Of a stretch of 64,000 bases of DNA, positions 1-9,564 are shown piece by piece. Each line of letters begins with the position of its first letter. The first letter of the stretch is position 1. The position numbers and the translations under genes are program-made. The notes under the pieces were generated by a model that searched no databases, was not told where the DNA came from, and saw only the letters and a list, made by a program, of their open reading frames with translations. The DNA comes from Shewanella sp. ANA-3 (GTDB taxonomy: Bacteria > Pseudomonadota > Gammaproteobacteria > Enterobacterales > Shewanellaceae), in the NCBI RefSeq assembly GCF_000203935.1, contig NC_008577.1:1922001-1986000 (forward strand), read 5' to 3'.

Positions 1-166
1 TTTGTTGCTCACTGATCTGTTGGGTCTGAATGTTGAGAATGACCCACGCCGTGCTGAAGATCAGTATGCTGGCGATCAACAGTTGGATCAGGCTGAGTTT
101 AAACGGCAGGCTTTTTTGCCATTGGGTTAACGGTGCTTGAGGCTCAATGAGAGGCCGTTTATCCAT
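1..166 (-). CDS. N-terminus of membrane (probably sensory) protein, cut by window edge
   Basis: The reading frame starts at the ATG whose complement lies at 164-166 and runs off the left edge, so only about 55 residues are visible. It begins MDKRPLIEPQ, followed by a basic/polar stretch and one hydrophobic segment (about residues 26-46) that looks like a signal anchor or first transmembrane helix. A short cytoplasmic tail, one helix and then a polar region starting IQTQQISEQQ resembles the N-terminus of membrane histidine kinases, chemoreceptors or diguanylate cyclases. The visible part cannot decide between them. It is transcribed in the same direction as dsbB but separated from it by a terminator. 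Confidence 0.5.
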   Translation of the reverse strand, partial: MDKRPLIEPQAPLTQWQKSLPFKLSLIQLLIASILIFSTAWVILNIQTQQISEQQ

Positions 167-283
167 GTTCTACGCATTCCAAATGCCGTTATCATGGAGC
201 CAGTTTAGCGTTTTTTCGCCTATTTGCCATTGGCTTAAATCAAAGTTCGCACAGTGCTTTCGGTGATAAATATTGACAGAGGT

Positions 284-317
284 CGTTAAAAATAAGGCAG
301 ACCTCATGTCTGCCTTA
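284..317 (-). terminator. Rho-independent terminator after dsbB
   Basis: A perfect 10-bp stem (293-302 with 308-317) has a 5-nt loop. On the minus strand it is followed directly by a run of five T. It lies just past the dsbB stop codon. Confidence 0.8.
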
Positions 318-336
318 GGAAGATTATTGATGAAGA

Positions 337-864
337 TTATTTGTAGAGCGAAGGTTTATTCGAACCGCTTAGGATGGGCACAATAAACAGTAACAGTGCG
401 ACCAGATAACCACTAAAGGCAACCACCATCCATTCGGCCATGGTGACGCCCATAAACTGCCATGGCACATCGGTACACATGCCCGTGGGTAACATGACGG
501 ATGGGAACCATTCGTGGAGTGGCATCCAAGCTGGAAATTCGGGTAAAAATGAGCAAGTCGAGAAGGGCGAAGGATTATTCTGCATATCGACTAAGGCTAG
601 CGCCAGTTTTAGTCCCCAGGTTGCACTGACGGCCCAACCAATGGCGCCTAGAATGCGAACGATAAGGAACTTGGGCGCCGTCATACCAATCAGTCCAGAT
701 GCCAAAATGCCGAATACGGCGAGCCGCTGGTAGATACACATCACGCAGGGGTCTAACTTCATCACATATTGGAAATACAAGGCGGCCGCTTCGAGGGCAA
801 TCGCAGAGCCTGTGAGAATGAACCAAGATGCGCGGGAATGGGCAAAGCGAGTGAATGCTGTCAA
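337..864 (-). CDS. dsbB: Disulfide bond formation protein B
   Basis: Inner-membrane quinone oxidoreductase that re-oxidises periplasmic DsbA and passes the electrons to the quinone pool. The 175-residue protein has four hydrophobic segments and both cysteine pairs: Cys40-Val-Met-Cys43 in the first periplasmic loop, and Cys104/Cys130 in the second, the same spacing as E. coli DsbB. I chose the TTG at 864 because GGAG lies about 8 bases upstream and the length equals the family norm. A longer frame to 945 exists, but it would run through the nhaB terminator. dsbB lies downstream of nhaB on the same strand, as in E. coli, yet is separated from it by that terminator. Confidence 0.95.
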   Translation of the reverse strand: MTAFTRFAHSRASWFILTGSAIALEAAALYFQYVMKLDPCVMCIYQRLAVFGILASGLIGMTAPKFLIVRILGAIGWAVSATWGLKLALALVDMQNNPSPFSTCSFLPEFPAWMPLHEWFPSVMLPTGMCTDVPWQFMGVTMAEWMVVAFSGYLVALLLFIVPILSGSNKPSLYK

Positions 865-883
865 AAGTGAACTCCGTATCAAC

Positions 884-914
884 AAAAAACGCCCTCGAAG
901 GTAGGGCGTTTTTT
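884..914 (-). terminator. Terminator between nhaB and dsbB
   Basis: An 11-bp stem (AAAAACGCCCT pairing with AGGGCGTTTTT) has a short loop and A/T tracts on both sides. It lies between the nhaB stop (960) and the dsbB TTG start (864), so it should end nhaB transcripts and leave dsbB on its own promoter or on readthrough. Confidence 0.8.
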
Positions 915-959
915 TGACTTTACTGAACTCATAAAGTTCAGTCAACTCCGATATTTATG

Positions 960-2561
960 TTAGTGAGCTGCAGCAGGCGCTAACGCTTCTTTAACACTGT
1001 GGTGCAATATTGCATGGGAGTCATAGAAGTACTGGGTCATCTGCTCTAAGAAGCCCGATTGAATAGCCATCACGCCCACAATCGATAGCACGATAGTGTA
1101 GGGCAATGCCATCCAAACCATTCTGCCGTAGGATAAACGGATCAGCGGTGCAAGAGCCGAGGTCAATAAGAACAGGAATGCGGCTTGACCGTTTGGTGTT
1201 GCCACCGAAGGCAAGTTAGTACCAGTGTTAATCGCAACTGCTAACAGGTCGAATTGATCCCGGGTGATTTGACCGTTAATCAGGGCGGCTTTGACCTCGT
1301 TAATGTAAACCGTGCCCACAAACACGTTATCACTGACCATAGAGAGTAAACCGTTAGCGATATAGAAGATCACTAATTGGGTATTACCTTCATGGTTTAG
1401 TGCCCATTGGATGACAGGGCCAAACAGTTGTTGGTCGATGATTACGGCAACAACCGCAAAGAACACCGCTAACAAGGCCGTAAAGGGCAGGGCTTCTTCG
1501 AAGGCTTTACCTAGCGCATGCTCATCGGTAATACCGTTAAAGGCCGTGGTTAAGATGATCACAGACAGACCAATCAAGCCCACAGACGCTAAGTGCAGCG
1601 CGAGACCCGCAATCAACCACACACCCACAAAGGCTTGGATAACCAGCTTCATCTTGTCTTTGTTGGTACGACGTGCGTCTTCATAGGCGGCGTAATCACA
1701 TAGGATTTTATGCACCGCATCCGGAAGCTGGGCACCATAACCAAACCAACGGAATTTCTCGACGATAAAGCAGGTGAGGATACCTGCGAACAATACAGGC
1801 ACTGTCACAGGTGACATACGGATCGCAAATTCGCCAAATTGCCAGTTTGCTTGAGCTGCAATAATTAAGTTTTGCGGTTCACCCACCATAGTACACACGC
1901 CACCCAATGCAGTACCGACACCGGCGTGCATTAACAGGTTACGTAGGAAACCACGGAAGGATTCCAGCTCGTCTTCGTTGAGCTGATTTTCACCATCGTC
2001 ATTTTTGCCTTCGGAGGTATGGTCATGATCGGCCGAGAAATCTTTACCTGAGGCGACTTTGTGATAGATGGAGTAAAAACCAACCGCCACGGTGATAATC
2101 ACGGCGATAACAGTTAACGCATCTAAGAAGGCGGATAAGAAGGCGGAAGCTAGACAGAACAACAAAGACACTAAGATTTTCGAACGTACTTTAGTGATCA
2201 TCTTAGTGAACACAAACAGCAGTAGCTGCTTCATGAAGTAAATGCCGGCCACCATAAATACCAGCAGTAATAGCACTTCAAGGTTCGCTTCAATTTCGTG
2301 CAGCACTTGGCTTGCTGAGGTCATGCCGATGGCGACAGCTTCAATCGCTAATAGACCACCGGGTTGTAATGGGTAGCATTTTAGCGCCATTGCCAAGGTA
2401 AAAATAAACTCAAGTACTAATACCCAACCAGCCACAAAGGGGCTGACATAGAAAAAGAGTATTGGATTGATTATTAAAAACGACAGTATTGCGATCTTGT
2501 ACCACTTAGGAGAATTCCCTAAGAAGTTCCCAATAAACGCCTGACTCATTGTCATCGGCAT
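960..2561 (-). CDS. nhaB: Na+/H+ antiporter NhaB
   Basis: Inner-membrane antiporter that exports sodium in exchange for protons, used for Na+ and pH homeostasis. The 533-residue protein is hydrophobic throughout, with about a dozen membrane segments and one acidic, histidine-containing cytoplasmic loop near residues 175-200 (contains [14 protein letters not shown]). The length matches the NhaB family. The ATG start has an AGAGGA ribosome-binding site about 5 bases upstream. It is divergent from fadR across about 300 bp, an arrangement shared with E. coli. I see no operator clearly belonging to nhaB. Confidence 0.95.
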   Translation of the reverse strand: MPMTMSQAFIGNFLGNSPKWYKIAILSFLIINPILFFYVSPFVAGWVLVLEFIFTLAMALKCYPLQPGGLLAIEAVAIGMTSASQVLHEIEANLEVLLLLVFMVAGIYFMKQLLLFVFTKMITKVRSKILVSLLFCLASAFLSAFLDALTVIAVIITVAVGFYSIYHKVASGKDFSADHDHTSEGKNDDGENQLNEDELESFRGFLRNLLMHAGVGTALGGVCTMVGEPQNLIIAAQANWQFGEFAIRMSPVTVPVLFAGILTCFIVEKFRWFGYGAQLPDAVHKILCDYAAYEDARRTNKDKMKLVIQAFVGVWLIAGLALHLASVGLIGLSVIILTTAFNGITDEHALGKAFEEALPFTALLAVFFAVVAVIIDQQLFGPVIQWALNHEGNTQLVIFYIANGLLSMVSDNVFVGTVYINEVKAALINGQITRDQFDLLAVAINTGTNLPSVATPNGQAAFLFLLTSALAPLIRLSYGRMVWMALPYTIVLSIVGVMAIQSGFLEQMTQYFYDSHAILHHSVKEALAPAAAH

Positions 2562-2864
2562 GGCATCCTCTCTTCTAATTATCTTTTAAAATTGCACAGG
2601 TTATTGTTTCTGGCATTTGTTTTAGAAAATCAGTCTAGCCTAAAGAGAATGCTAATGTAACGATATACTGAAACCCAGATTTCAAAAAGCGGAGCTAATC
2701 GGCAAAATTGGCACAATTGCTGTTGATTCATGTCGTTTTTTTGAACATTTCTGTGACAATTGTACGGTGATTTTAAGGTGAGCCTCAGTCAATGGTTTCC
2801 ATTTTTTACCGCTCTGGTATGATCAGTGACCATTATAAAGCACAACAACTGGAAAAGTGGGCTG
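2562..2864. promoter_or_regulatory. Divergent nhaB / fadR intergenic region
   Basis: These 303 bases hold the promoters of both divergent genes. The right half contains a FadR-like operator (entered separately). The rest is A/T-rich with no open frame of note and no recognisable riboswitch. Confidence 0.5.
2812..2828 (+). promoter_or_regulatory. Candidate FadR operator upstream of fadR
   Basis: The 17-mer CTCTGGTATGATCAGTG carries the CTGGT-N3-ATCAG inverted repeat. It closely resembles known E. coli FadR sites, such as the fadBA-type core CTGGTACGACCAG. It lies about 37 bp before the fadR ATG, which suggests autoregulation. This is inference from similarity only. Confidence 0.55.
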
Positions 2865-3590
2865 ATGATTATCAATGCCAAAGGACCTGCAAGTTTTGCA
2901 GAGAAGTATATTGTAAGATCGATTTGGGAAAATAAGTTTCCCCCAGGGTCCATTTTACCGGCTGAACGTGAGCTTTCTGAATTAATTGGCGTTACACGTA
3001 CTACCTTGCGTGAAGTGCTGCAACGCTTAGCCCGTGATGGTTGGTTGAAAATTCAACATGGTAAACCGACTCGGGTGAACAATTTTTGGGAAACCTCGGG
3101 CCTTAACATTCTTGAGACGATTGCGGATCTCAACCCGGAAGGTTTCCCTGTGCTGGTGGACCAATTGCTGTCGGCTCGCACCAATGTCAGTGCGATTTAC
3201 TTCCGTGGCGCACTGCGCAACAGCCCAGATACCGCCGTTGAAGTCTTAGGACAAATTCACCAATTAGAAGATACGGCCGAATCCTTCGCCGAGTATGATT
3301 ACCTGTTGCACCACACCTTGGCCTTCTCTTCTGGTAATCCACTGTACGTGTTGATTTTAAACGGCTTTAAAGGTTTGTATAGCCGGGTGGGTCGTTACTA
3401 TTTCAGTAGTCCTGAGGCGCGTCAGTTAGCGCTGAACTTCTATAAAGAACTCGAAATATTAGCCAAAGCTAAAAACTATATCGATGTGCCCGCATTAATG
3501 CGTACCTACGGTATCAACAGCGGCAAAATGTGGTTGCAATTGCGTGACGATATGCCATCTTCGATTGCCCAGCAGGACGGTAACGCTTAA
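2865..3590 (+). CDS. fadR: Fatty-acid metabolism regulator FadR (GntR family)
   Basis: Acyl-CoA-responsive DNA-binding protein that represses fatty-acid degradation genes and activates unsaturated fatty-acid synthesis. The 241-residue protein has an N-terminal GntR winged helix (about residues 5-75, including [20 protein letters not shown]) and an all-helical C-terminal acyl-CoA-binding domain. The ATG at 2865 gives the family N-terminus [15 protein letters not shown] at 2826 would add 13 residues but overlaps the presumed FadR operator, so I rejected it. The gene converges on spoVR across a shared terminator. The order spoVR-fadR-nhaB-dsbB is also seen in E. coli. Confidence 0.95.
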   Translation: MIINAKGPASFAEKYIVRSIWENKFPPGSILPAERELSELIGVTRTTLREVLQRLARDGWLKIQHGKPTRVNNFWETSGLNILETIADLNPEGFPVLVDQLLSARTNVSAIYFRGALRNSPDTAVEVLGQIHQLEDTAESFAEYDYLLHHTLAFSSGNPLYVLILNGFKGLYSRVGRYYFSSPEARQLALNFYKELEILAKAKNYIDVPALMRTYGINSGKMWLQLRDDMPSSIAQQDGNA

Positions 3591-3645
3591 GTTTCGATTC
3601 TGAAGTGTAAAAGTGGTCAGTGGCCTGTTTTAAGACTGGTTAAAT

Positions 3646-3680
3646 AAAAAGCCGTTTCATTGAGAAACGGCTTTTTGCTT
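3646..3680. terminator. Bidirectional terminator between fadR and spoVR
   Basis: A perfect 13-bp stem (3646-3658 with 3664-3676) has loop ATTGA and A/T tracts on both sides. It lies between two converging genes and can serve both. Confidence 0.9.
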
Positions 3681-3697
3681 TTTAATTCAAGCGATAT

Positions 3698-5224
3698 TTA
3701 GTCGGCCTTTGGTTGCTCTGGACAGGAGGCTAACAAGGTTACGCTGGTATCGGCATTTAACTGCTCCAAGCTGACGGTAAAGCCCCAGAGGCGATGCAGA
3801 TGTTTTAACACTTCCTTATAGGTGCTGGCGAGCGGAATGTCATTACTGGGGACATACCTTAAAGTTAAGGAGCGGTCGCCATTTATCTCAACGTTATGTA
3901 CTTGAATATTAGGTTCAATATTCGACAAATTGTACTGCTGCGAGAGTAGATTACGAATGTCTTGATAGCCCTGCTCATCGTGAATGGCCGACACGGACAG
4001 ATAATTGCGTTTCTCATCATCGTGGATGCCAAACAGTTTGAACTGACGGATCACCCTCGGTGACAGGTATTGGCTGATAAAACTTTCATCTTTAAAGTTT
4101 TGCATCGCAAAATGTAAGGTATCGAGCCAATTACTGCCCGCAATATCAGGGAACCAGGCTTTGTCTTCCTCTGTGGGAGACTCACACATGCGCCGAATAT
4201 CGGTAAACATCGCAAATCCGAGGGCATAGGGATTAATGCCGCTGTAGTAACGGCTGTTATATTCAGGCTGGGCGACAACGCCAGTATGGCTCTGCAAAAA
4301 CTCCATCATAAAGCGGTCGGTGACCACGCCATCATCGTATAGATGATTCAAAATGGTGTAATGCCAGAAGGTTGCCCAGCCCTCATTCATCACTTGTGTT
4401 TGTTTTTGCGGATAAAAATACTGCGCCATCTTACGCACGATACGGATAATTTCCCGCTGCCATGACTCCAGCAATGGTGCATTTTTTTCAATAAAATACA
4501 GAATATTTTCCTGCGGCTCGGCGGGAAAGCGGCGCTTAGTGGTCGAAGGTTGCTGCTGTTGATGGGTGGGAATGGTGCGCCACAAATCGTTCACTTGGCT
4601 TTGCAGGTAAGCCTCGCGGTCTTTTTGCCTTGCCTGTTCTTCCCTAAAGGAGATTTCCGATGGGCGTTTATAGCGGTCGACACCGTAATTCATTAGAGCG
4701 TGGCAGGAGTCGATGATGCTTTCAACCTGTTCGACACCGTATTTTTGTTCGCAATCACTGATGTAGTTTTTGGCAAACACCAAGTAGTCGATAATCGAGC
4801 TTGCATCCGTCCAGGTCTTAAATAAGTAGTTATTTTTAAAGAAACTATTATGGCCAAAACAGGCATGGGCCATTACTAAAGCCTGCATGGTAATGGTGTT
4901 TTCTTCCATTAAATACGCGATACAAGGGTTAGAGTTAATCACAATTTCGTAGGCGAGCCCCATTTGCCCACGTTTGTAGCCTTGTTCGGTTTCGATAAAA
5001 CGTTTGCCGAAGGACCAATGGGTATAGCCAATGGGCATGCCAATGCCGGCATAGGCATCCATCATCTGCTCGGCGGTGATGATTTCGATTTGATTGGGAT
5101 AGGCGCTTAGCTTATAAATGGCCGCCACCCGCTCAATCTCTTTCAGATAACTTTGTAACAGCTCAAAGCTCCAGTCGGGACCGTCACTCAAGGCTGTACG
5201 CGTTTTTGATTCTTTTATCCCCAT
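3698..5224 (-). CDS. ycgB: SpoVR family protein (YcgB-like)
   Basis: A 508-residue cytoplasmic protein of the SpoVR/YcgB family, close to the usual length of about 510. The N-terminal two thirds carries conserved aromatic and histidine-rich segments, for example the region with GYTHWSFGKRF and the later NEGWATFWHYTILNHLYDDG. The biochemical activity of the family is unresolved. In enterobacteria ycgB is a stationary-phase gene. The ATG has a good ribosome-binding site (AAGGGGGCTCT). It starts 9 bp after the yeaH stop codon, and prkA lies upstream of both, so the three genes are probably one operon working with the PrkA kinase. Confidence 0.9.
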   Translation of the reverse strand: MGIKESKTRTALSDGPDWSFELLQSYLKEIERVAAIYKLSAYPNQIEIITAEQMMDAYAGIGMPIGYTHWSFGKRFIETEQGYKRGQMGLAYEIVINSNPCIAYLMEENTITMQALVMAHACFGHNSFFKNNYLFKTWTDASSIIDYLVFAKNYISDCEQKYGVEQVESIIDSCHALMNYGVDRYKRPSEISFREEQARQKDREAYLQSQVNDLWRTIPTHQQQQPSTTKRRFPAEPQENILYFIEKNAPLLESWQREIIRIVRKMAQYFYPQKQTQVMNEGWATFWHYTILNHLYDDGVVTDRFMMEFLQSHTGVVAQPEYNSRYYSGINPYALGFAMFTDIRRMCESPTEEDKAWFPDIAGSNWLDTLHFAMQNFKDESFISQYLSPRVIRQFKLFGIHDDEKRNYLSVSAIHDEQGYQDIRNLLSQQYNLSNIEPNIQVHNVEINGDRSLTLRYVPSNDIPLASTYKEVLKHLHRLWGFTVSLEQLNADTSVTLLASCPEQPKAD

Positions 5225-5233
5225 AGAGCCCCC

Positions 5234-6502
5234 TTAAACCGCCTGTTTTTTAAATAATTCTCTAAATACAGGGTAGATATCTTCGGCTTGACGAATATGT
5301 TGCACCGCTATGTTGTCGTAGTGTTGTTGTAGGGATTCGTATTCGCGCCACAGGGTTTGGTGCGCACGATTGGTGATTTCGATATAGCTAAAATAGCGTA
5401 CTAGCGGCAGGATTTTTTGTTCCAATAATTGTCGACAGGTGGGTGAGTCATCGGCCCAGTTATCACCGTCAGAGGCTTGTGCGGCATAGATATTCCACTC
5501 ATCGGCAGGGTAGCGAGCCTGCTGAATTTCGTGCATTAATTTCAATGCGCTTGAGACAATCGTGCCGCCAGTTTCTTGGGAGTAGAAGAACTCATGCTCG
5601 TCCACTTCCTTCGCCTGGGTATGGTGGCGGATATGGACCACCTCGAGGTTTTTGTAGGTTCGGGTGAGAAACAAGTACAGCAAGATATAGAAACGTTTAG
5701 CCATATCCTTTGTCGCTTGATCCATCGAACCTGACACGTCCATTAAGCAGAACATGACCGCTTGACTCGAGGGTACCTCGCGCCTTGCAAAGTTATTGAA
5801 ACGTAAGTCAAAGGTATCGATAAAGGGGACTTTAGCAATCTTCTGCTTGAGCGCCTCAATTTGGGCTTTTAAATCCAAAATCAGTTCGGCTTTAGTGCCA
5901 GGTATATTTTCAAGCTCCGCCAGTTCTTGCTCTAACTCTTTGAGCAATTTCTTTTTACTTGCCGACATGGCGATGCGGCGCGCCAAGGAGGAACGCAGCG
6001 AGCGCACAATATTGATATTGGCTGGTACACCATCATTGGTGAAACCCGCACGGTAGATTTGATACTCGACGAGCTTGTTTAAGCGATTCTTCTGCAGATT
6101 GGGTAGTTCTAAGTCCTCAAAGAGCAGCTCTAGGTATTCATCCTTTGAGATTTCAAACACAAAGTCATCATTACCTTCGCCCGAATCCGAGGCATCGCCT
6201 TTACCCGCTCCACCGCCAGCGCCGCCTTGAGGTCTGTCGATTTTATCGCCGCGGGTGAATTGATCATTGCCTGGGTGGACTCTGTCTCTTACGCCTCCTT
6301 TGCCTTGATGGAACATAGGTTCACTGATATCCCGTGTGGGAATACTGATTTTTTCGCCTTTATCTACATCCGTTACACTGCGACGCGTGACGGCATCGCT
6401 GACGGCTTTTTTGATTTGTTGCTTATATCGGTTGATAAAGCGTTGGCGGTTGACTGTGCTTTTTCCTTTCGCATTCAACCGTCTATCGATAAAGTTCGCC
6501 AT
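5234..6502 (-). CDS. yeaH: YeaH/UPF0229 family VWA-like protein (DUF444)
   Basis: A 422-residue protein of the DUF444/UPF0229 family, which is nearly always encoded next to PrkA kinases. The N-terminus is basic and Gly/Asp-rich (about residues 1-110). The C-terminal half contains a von Willebrand A-like fold with a MIDAS-type DVSGSM motif near residue 250. I chose the ATG at 6502 because GGGAGG sits 5 bases upstream. A GTG two codons earlier would overlap that site. It lies between prkA and spoVR on the same strand with short gaps, so an operon is likely. It may act as a metal-binding adaptor for the kinase, but this is not established. Confidence 0.92.
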   Translation of the reverse strand: MANFIDRRLNAKGKSTVNRQRFINRYKQQIKKAVSDAVTRRSVTDVDKGEKISIPTRDISEPMFHQGKGGVRDRVHPGNDQFTRGDKIDRPQGGAGGGAGKGDASDSGEGNDDFVFEISKDEYLELLFEDLELPNLQKNRLNKLVEYQIYRAGFTNDGVPANINIVRSLRSSLARRIAMSASKKKLLKELEQELAELENIPGTKAELILDLKAQIEALKQKIAKVPFIDTFDLRFNNFARREVPSSQAVMFCLMDVSGSMDQATKDMAKRFYILLYLFLTRTYKNLEVVHIRHHTQAKEVDEHEFFYSQETGGTIVSSALKLMHEIQQARYPADEWNIYAAQASDGDNWADDSPTCRQLLEQKILPLVRYFSYIEITNRAHQTLWREYESLQQHYDNIAVQHIRQAEDIYPVFRELFKKQAV

Positions 6503-6567
6503 ACGCACCTCCCAAACCCCAGCGAAGGCTTTGGCAACACCAAAGCCTCGTTTTTAGTGAGCGCAAG

Positions 6568-8502
6568 TTAAGAGGATTTACGAACCCGTAAATACCACTC
6601 AGACAGCAGTCTGACTTGTTTTTTGGTATAGCCTTTCTCCATCATTCGATTAACAAAATCATCGTGTTTACGTTGATCGTCAGTCGAGGTTTTGGCGTTA
6701 AAGGAAATTACAGGCAATAAGTCCTCTGTATTTGAGAACATTTTCTTCTCAATTACAGTGCGTAGTTTTTCGTAGCTGGTCCAGAGTGGGTTGTTGCCCT
6801 CATGGCTTGCGCGGGCGCGCAGGACAAAGTTAACGATCTCATTACGGAAATCTTTAGGGTTGCTGATCCCCGCGGGTTTTTCGATTTTCTCCAGTTCGGC
6901 ATTCAGTGCGGAGCGGTCAAACAATTGGCCAGTTTCGGGGTCACGGTATTCCTGATCTTGGATCCAGAAATCGGCGTAGGTGACATAACGGTCGAAGATA
7001 TTTTGGCCGTATTCAGAGTAGGACTCTAAGTACGCGGTTTGGATTTCCTTACCGATAAATTCGACGTATTTAGGGATCAAATAGCCTTTTAAGAACTCCA
7101 GATAACGTTCGGCGGTATCGCCGGGGAATTGTTCCTGCTCGATTTGGCGTTCGAGTACATAGAACAAATGGACAGGGTTAGCGGCAATCTCTGAGTGGTC
7201 AAAGTTAAATACCCGCGACAGGATCTTGAAGGCGAAACGGGTAGAAAGACCGTTCATACCTTCATCAACACCTGCGTAGTCGCGGTACTCTTGGTAGGAT
7301 TTGGCTTTAGGATCGGTATCTTTAAGGCTTTCACCATCATAGACCCGCATCTTAGAGTAGATGGAGGAGTTTTCAGGTGTTTTTATCCTCGAGAGCACAC
7401 TAAATTGCGCTAGGGTTTCTAAGGTGCCAGGTGCGCAAGGGGCTTGGGACAGCTCGGAGTTTTGCAGTAATTTTTTGTAAATCTGCAATTCTTCCGATAC
7501 CCGCAGACAATAGGGCACTTTGACGATATAAACCCTGTCGAGAAACGCTTCATTGTTCTTATTGTTTTTGAAGGTTGACCATTCTGATTCGTTAGAGTGC
7601 GCCAAAATGATACCGCTATAAGGCAGGGCGGATAAGCCTTCGGTGCCGTTATAGTTACCTTCTTGGGTAGCGGTGAGCAGTGGGTGTAGCACCTTAATCG
7701 GCGCCTTGAACATTTCCACGAACTCCATCATCCCTTGGTTTGCACGGCACAGTGCACCCGAGTAGGCGTAAGCATCGGCATCGTCCTGCGAGAAATGTTC
7801 TAGCTGACGAATATCAACCTTACCGACCAGGGAGGAAATATCTTGGTTGTTTTCATCCCCAGGTTCGGTTTTGGCAATCGCCAATTGGTCGAGGATAGAG
7901 GGATAGACCTTGACCACGCGGAATTTTGAAATATCGCCGCCAAACTCATGCAGACGTTTCACCGCCCAAGGCGACATAATGGTTTTAAGATAACGGGTGG
8001 GAATATTAAACTCATCCCGCAGCAGCTGGCCGTCTTCTTCGACATCGAAGAGACAGAAGGGGTGGTCATTCACCGGGCTTCTCACGCCATTAGCACTGAG
8101 AATGTAAATTGGCACTTTTTGCATCAAGGCTTTGAGTTTTTCCGCCAATGATGACTTACCGCCACCCACTGGGCCGAGTAAGTACAAAATTTGCTTCGAT
8201 TCCTCTAAGCCTTGGGCCGAGTGTTTTAGGTAGGCGACGATTTGTTCAATCGCATCTTCCATACCGTAAAAGTCTTTAAAGGCGGGATAGCGTGAGATGA
8301 GACGATTCGAAAAGATACGGCTTAGGGTTGGATTTTTCGCGGTATCAATAATTTCGGCTTCGCCGATGGCAAGCAGTAATCGCTCGGACGCTGACATATA
8401 AGCACTGCGATCTTCTTTGCAGATATCGAGGTATTCTTGCAAAGTGTATTCTTCATCGAGTTTTTGTTCGTAGCGCTTTTGGTAATGCTCGAAAATGCCC
8501 AT
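6568..8502 (-). CDS. yeaG: PrkA family serine protein kinase (YeaG)
   Basis: A 644-residue PrkA/YeaG protein, exactly the E. coli YeaG length. The N-terminal AAA-like ATPase domain carries a Walker A loop (GPVGGGKSS, near residue 110), and the C-terminal third is the PrkA kinase-like domain. YeaG is involved in the stationary-phase and nutrient-stress response in E. coli. I chose the ATG at 8502 (MGIFEHYQKR), which has AGGGGG about 7 bases upstream, over a start 30 bases earlier. It is the first gene of the prkA-yeaH-spoVR operon. The region upstream, 8503-8710, contains a perfect 14-bp palindrome (entered separately). Confidence 0.95.
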   Translation of the reverse strand: MGIFEHYQKRYEQKLDEEYTLQEYLDICKEDRSAYMSASERLLLAIGEAEIIDTAKNPTLSRIFSNRLISRYPAFKDFYGMEDAIEQIVAYLKHSAQGLEESKQILYLLGPVGGGKSSLAEKLKALMQKVPIYILSANGVRSPVNDHPFCLFDVEEDGQLLRDEFNIPTRYLKTIMSPWAVKRLHEFGGDISKFRVVKVYPSILDQLAIAKTEPGDENNQDISSLVGKVDIRQLEHFSQDDADAYAYSGALCRANQGMMEFVEMFKAPIKVLHPLLTATQEGNYNGTEGLSALPYSGIILAHSNESEWSTFKNNKNNEAFLDRVYIVKVPYCLRVSEELQIYKKLLQNSELSQAPCAPGTLETLAQFSVLSRIKTPENSSIYSKMRVYDGESLKDTDPKAKSYQEYRDYAGVDEGMNGLSTRFAFKILSRVFNFDHSEIAANPVHLFYVLERQIEQEQFPGDTAERYLEFLKGYLIPKYVEFIGKEIQTAYLESYSEYGQNIFDRYVTYADFWIQDQEYRDPETGQLFDRSALNAELEKIEKPAGISNPKDFRNEIVNFVLRARASHEGNNPLWTSYEKLRTVIEKKMFSNTEDLLPVISFNAKTSTDDQRKHDDFVNRMMEKGYTKKQVRLLSEWYLRVRKSS

Positions 8503-8627
8503 ATAAACCCCCTGAAACGCCAGTGATGTCATGGATGGATAACTGATTTTTCAGCTTCCTACACTAATCTTAGACACAAACTTGCCAGCTGTGTCAAAAA
8601 AATATCAAATAAAAACAATAACAAATG

Positions 8628-8641
8628 ATTGCAATTGCAAT
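8628..8641. promoter_or_regulatory. Perfect 14-bp palindrome upstream of prkA
   Basis: ATTGCAATTGCAAT is its own reverse complement and is followed by a further ATTGCA hexamer, giving ATTGCA spacing suggestive of a regulator site. It lies about 126 bp before the prkA ATG, beyond the sodB terminator. The cognate regulator is unknown. It is not a convincing Fur box. Confidence 0.35.
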
Positions 8642-8708
8642 TATTGCACTTGTAGCGATTGGGCTGCGTTCGGCGAAAGGGCAAAGGTGAATGATTGTTG
8701 AGGCCATA

Positions 8709-8735
8709 AAAAAAGAGCCACTTGGGCTCTTTTTA
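8709..8735 (-). terminator. sodB terminator
   Basis: A 9-bp stem (8711-8719 with 8725-8733) has loop ACTTG and flanking A/T runs. It lies 20 bp past the sodB stop. Confidence 0.9.
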
Positions 8736-8753
8736 GGAATGACTTAGCAACGA

Positions 8754-9338
8754 TTAGCCAGCGAAGTTTTGGTTCACGAAGTCCCAGTTAACTAATTGCC
8801 AGAAGTGGGCTAAGTAGTCAGGACGTACGTTGCGGTAATCGATGTAGTAAGCGTGTTCCCACACGTCAACAGTCAGGATTGGTGTCACAGTGCTGTCAGT
8901 CAGAGGCGTTGCAGCATTGCTAGTGTTAACGATAGCTACAGTGCCATCGGCTTTTTTCACTAACCAAGTCCAAGCGCTACCAAAGTTGTTTACCGCAGAA
9001 TCGGTAAATTGTGCTTTGAATGCGTCGAATGAACCGAATGCAGCATTGATCGCATCAGCCACAGGACCTGTTGGCTCACCGCCAGCGTTAGGCGCTAAGC
9101 AGTTCCAGTAGAAAGTGTGGTTCCAAACTTGAGCTGCGTTGTTAAATACCCCACCAGTAGAAGTCTTGATGATCTCTTCTAAAGATTTACCTGCGAAATC
9201 GGTTCCTTCGATTAAACCGTTTAGCTTAACAACGTAGGTGTTGTGATGCTTGCCGTAGTGGTATTCAATGGTTTCTTGAGAAATGTGTGGTTCTAGTGCG
9301 TTCTTTGCATATGGTAATGCGGGTAATTCGAAAGCCAT
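8754..9338 (-). CDS. sodB: Iron superoxide dismutase
   Basis: Cytoplasmic enzyme that dismutates superoxide to oxygen and hydrogen peroxide. The 194-residue protein has the metal ligands His27, His74, Asp158 and His162 (DVWEH motif). Gln70 and the NHTFYWNCLAP region point to iron rather than manganese. Length and N-terminus (MAFELPALPY) are those of SodB. The ribosome-binding site is GGAGAG. It is transcribed divergently from the glutaredoxin grxD, placing two oxidative or iron-linked genes on one intergenic region, and it ends at its own terminator before the prkA operon. Confidence 0.98.
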   Translation of the reverse strand: MAFELPALPYAKNALEPHISQETIEYHYGKHHNTYVVKLNGLIEGTDFAGKSLEEIIKTSTGGVFNNAAQVWNHTFYWNCLAPNAGGEPTGPVADAINAAFGSFDAFKAQFTDSAVNNFGSAWTWLVKKADGTVAIVNTSNAATPLTDSTVTPILTVDVWEHAYYIDYRNVRPDYLAHFWQLVNWDFVNQNFAG

Positions 9339-9564
9339 TAGTATCTCTCCATGGTCTTAGGTTATCGTTTTTTAAACGTGCTCACTGCGCTCTATTGTAC
9401 CGATAATATTTGTGATGTGAATCATTGTTTGGCTAATTGATTAGATAGGCGTCATCGAAAAACTAATTGTAGGGCATAACCTTACAAACTGTGGGATTTT
9501 GTTCTGTGCCTAGCTGTCGTACAATAGCAGCATTGAGTCAATGTCATCGTACTTAGGAATTAAA

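Noticed and set aside
2826..2864. GTG start of fadR at 2826
   Set aside because: It adds 13 residues absent from FadR proteins and overlaps the likely FadR operator. The ATG at 2865 is preferred.
8628..8641. Fur box at the palindrome before prkA
   Set aside because: It lacks the GATAAT-type hexamer pattern, so Fur binding is not supported.
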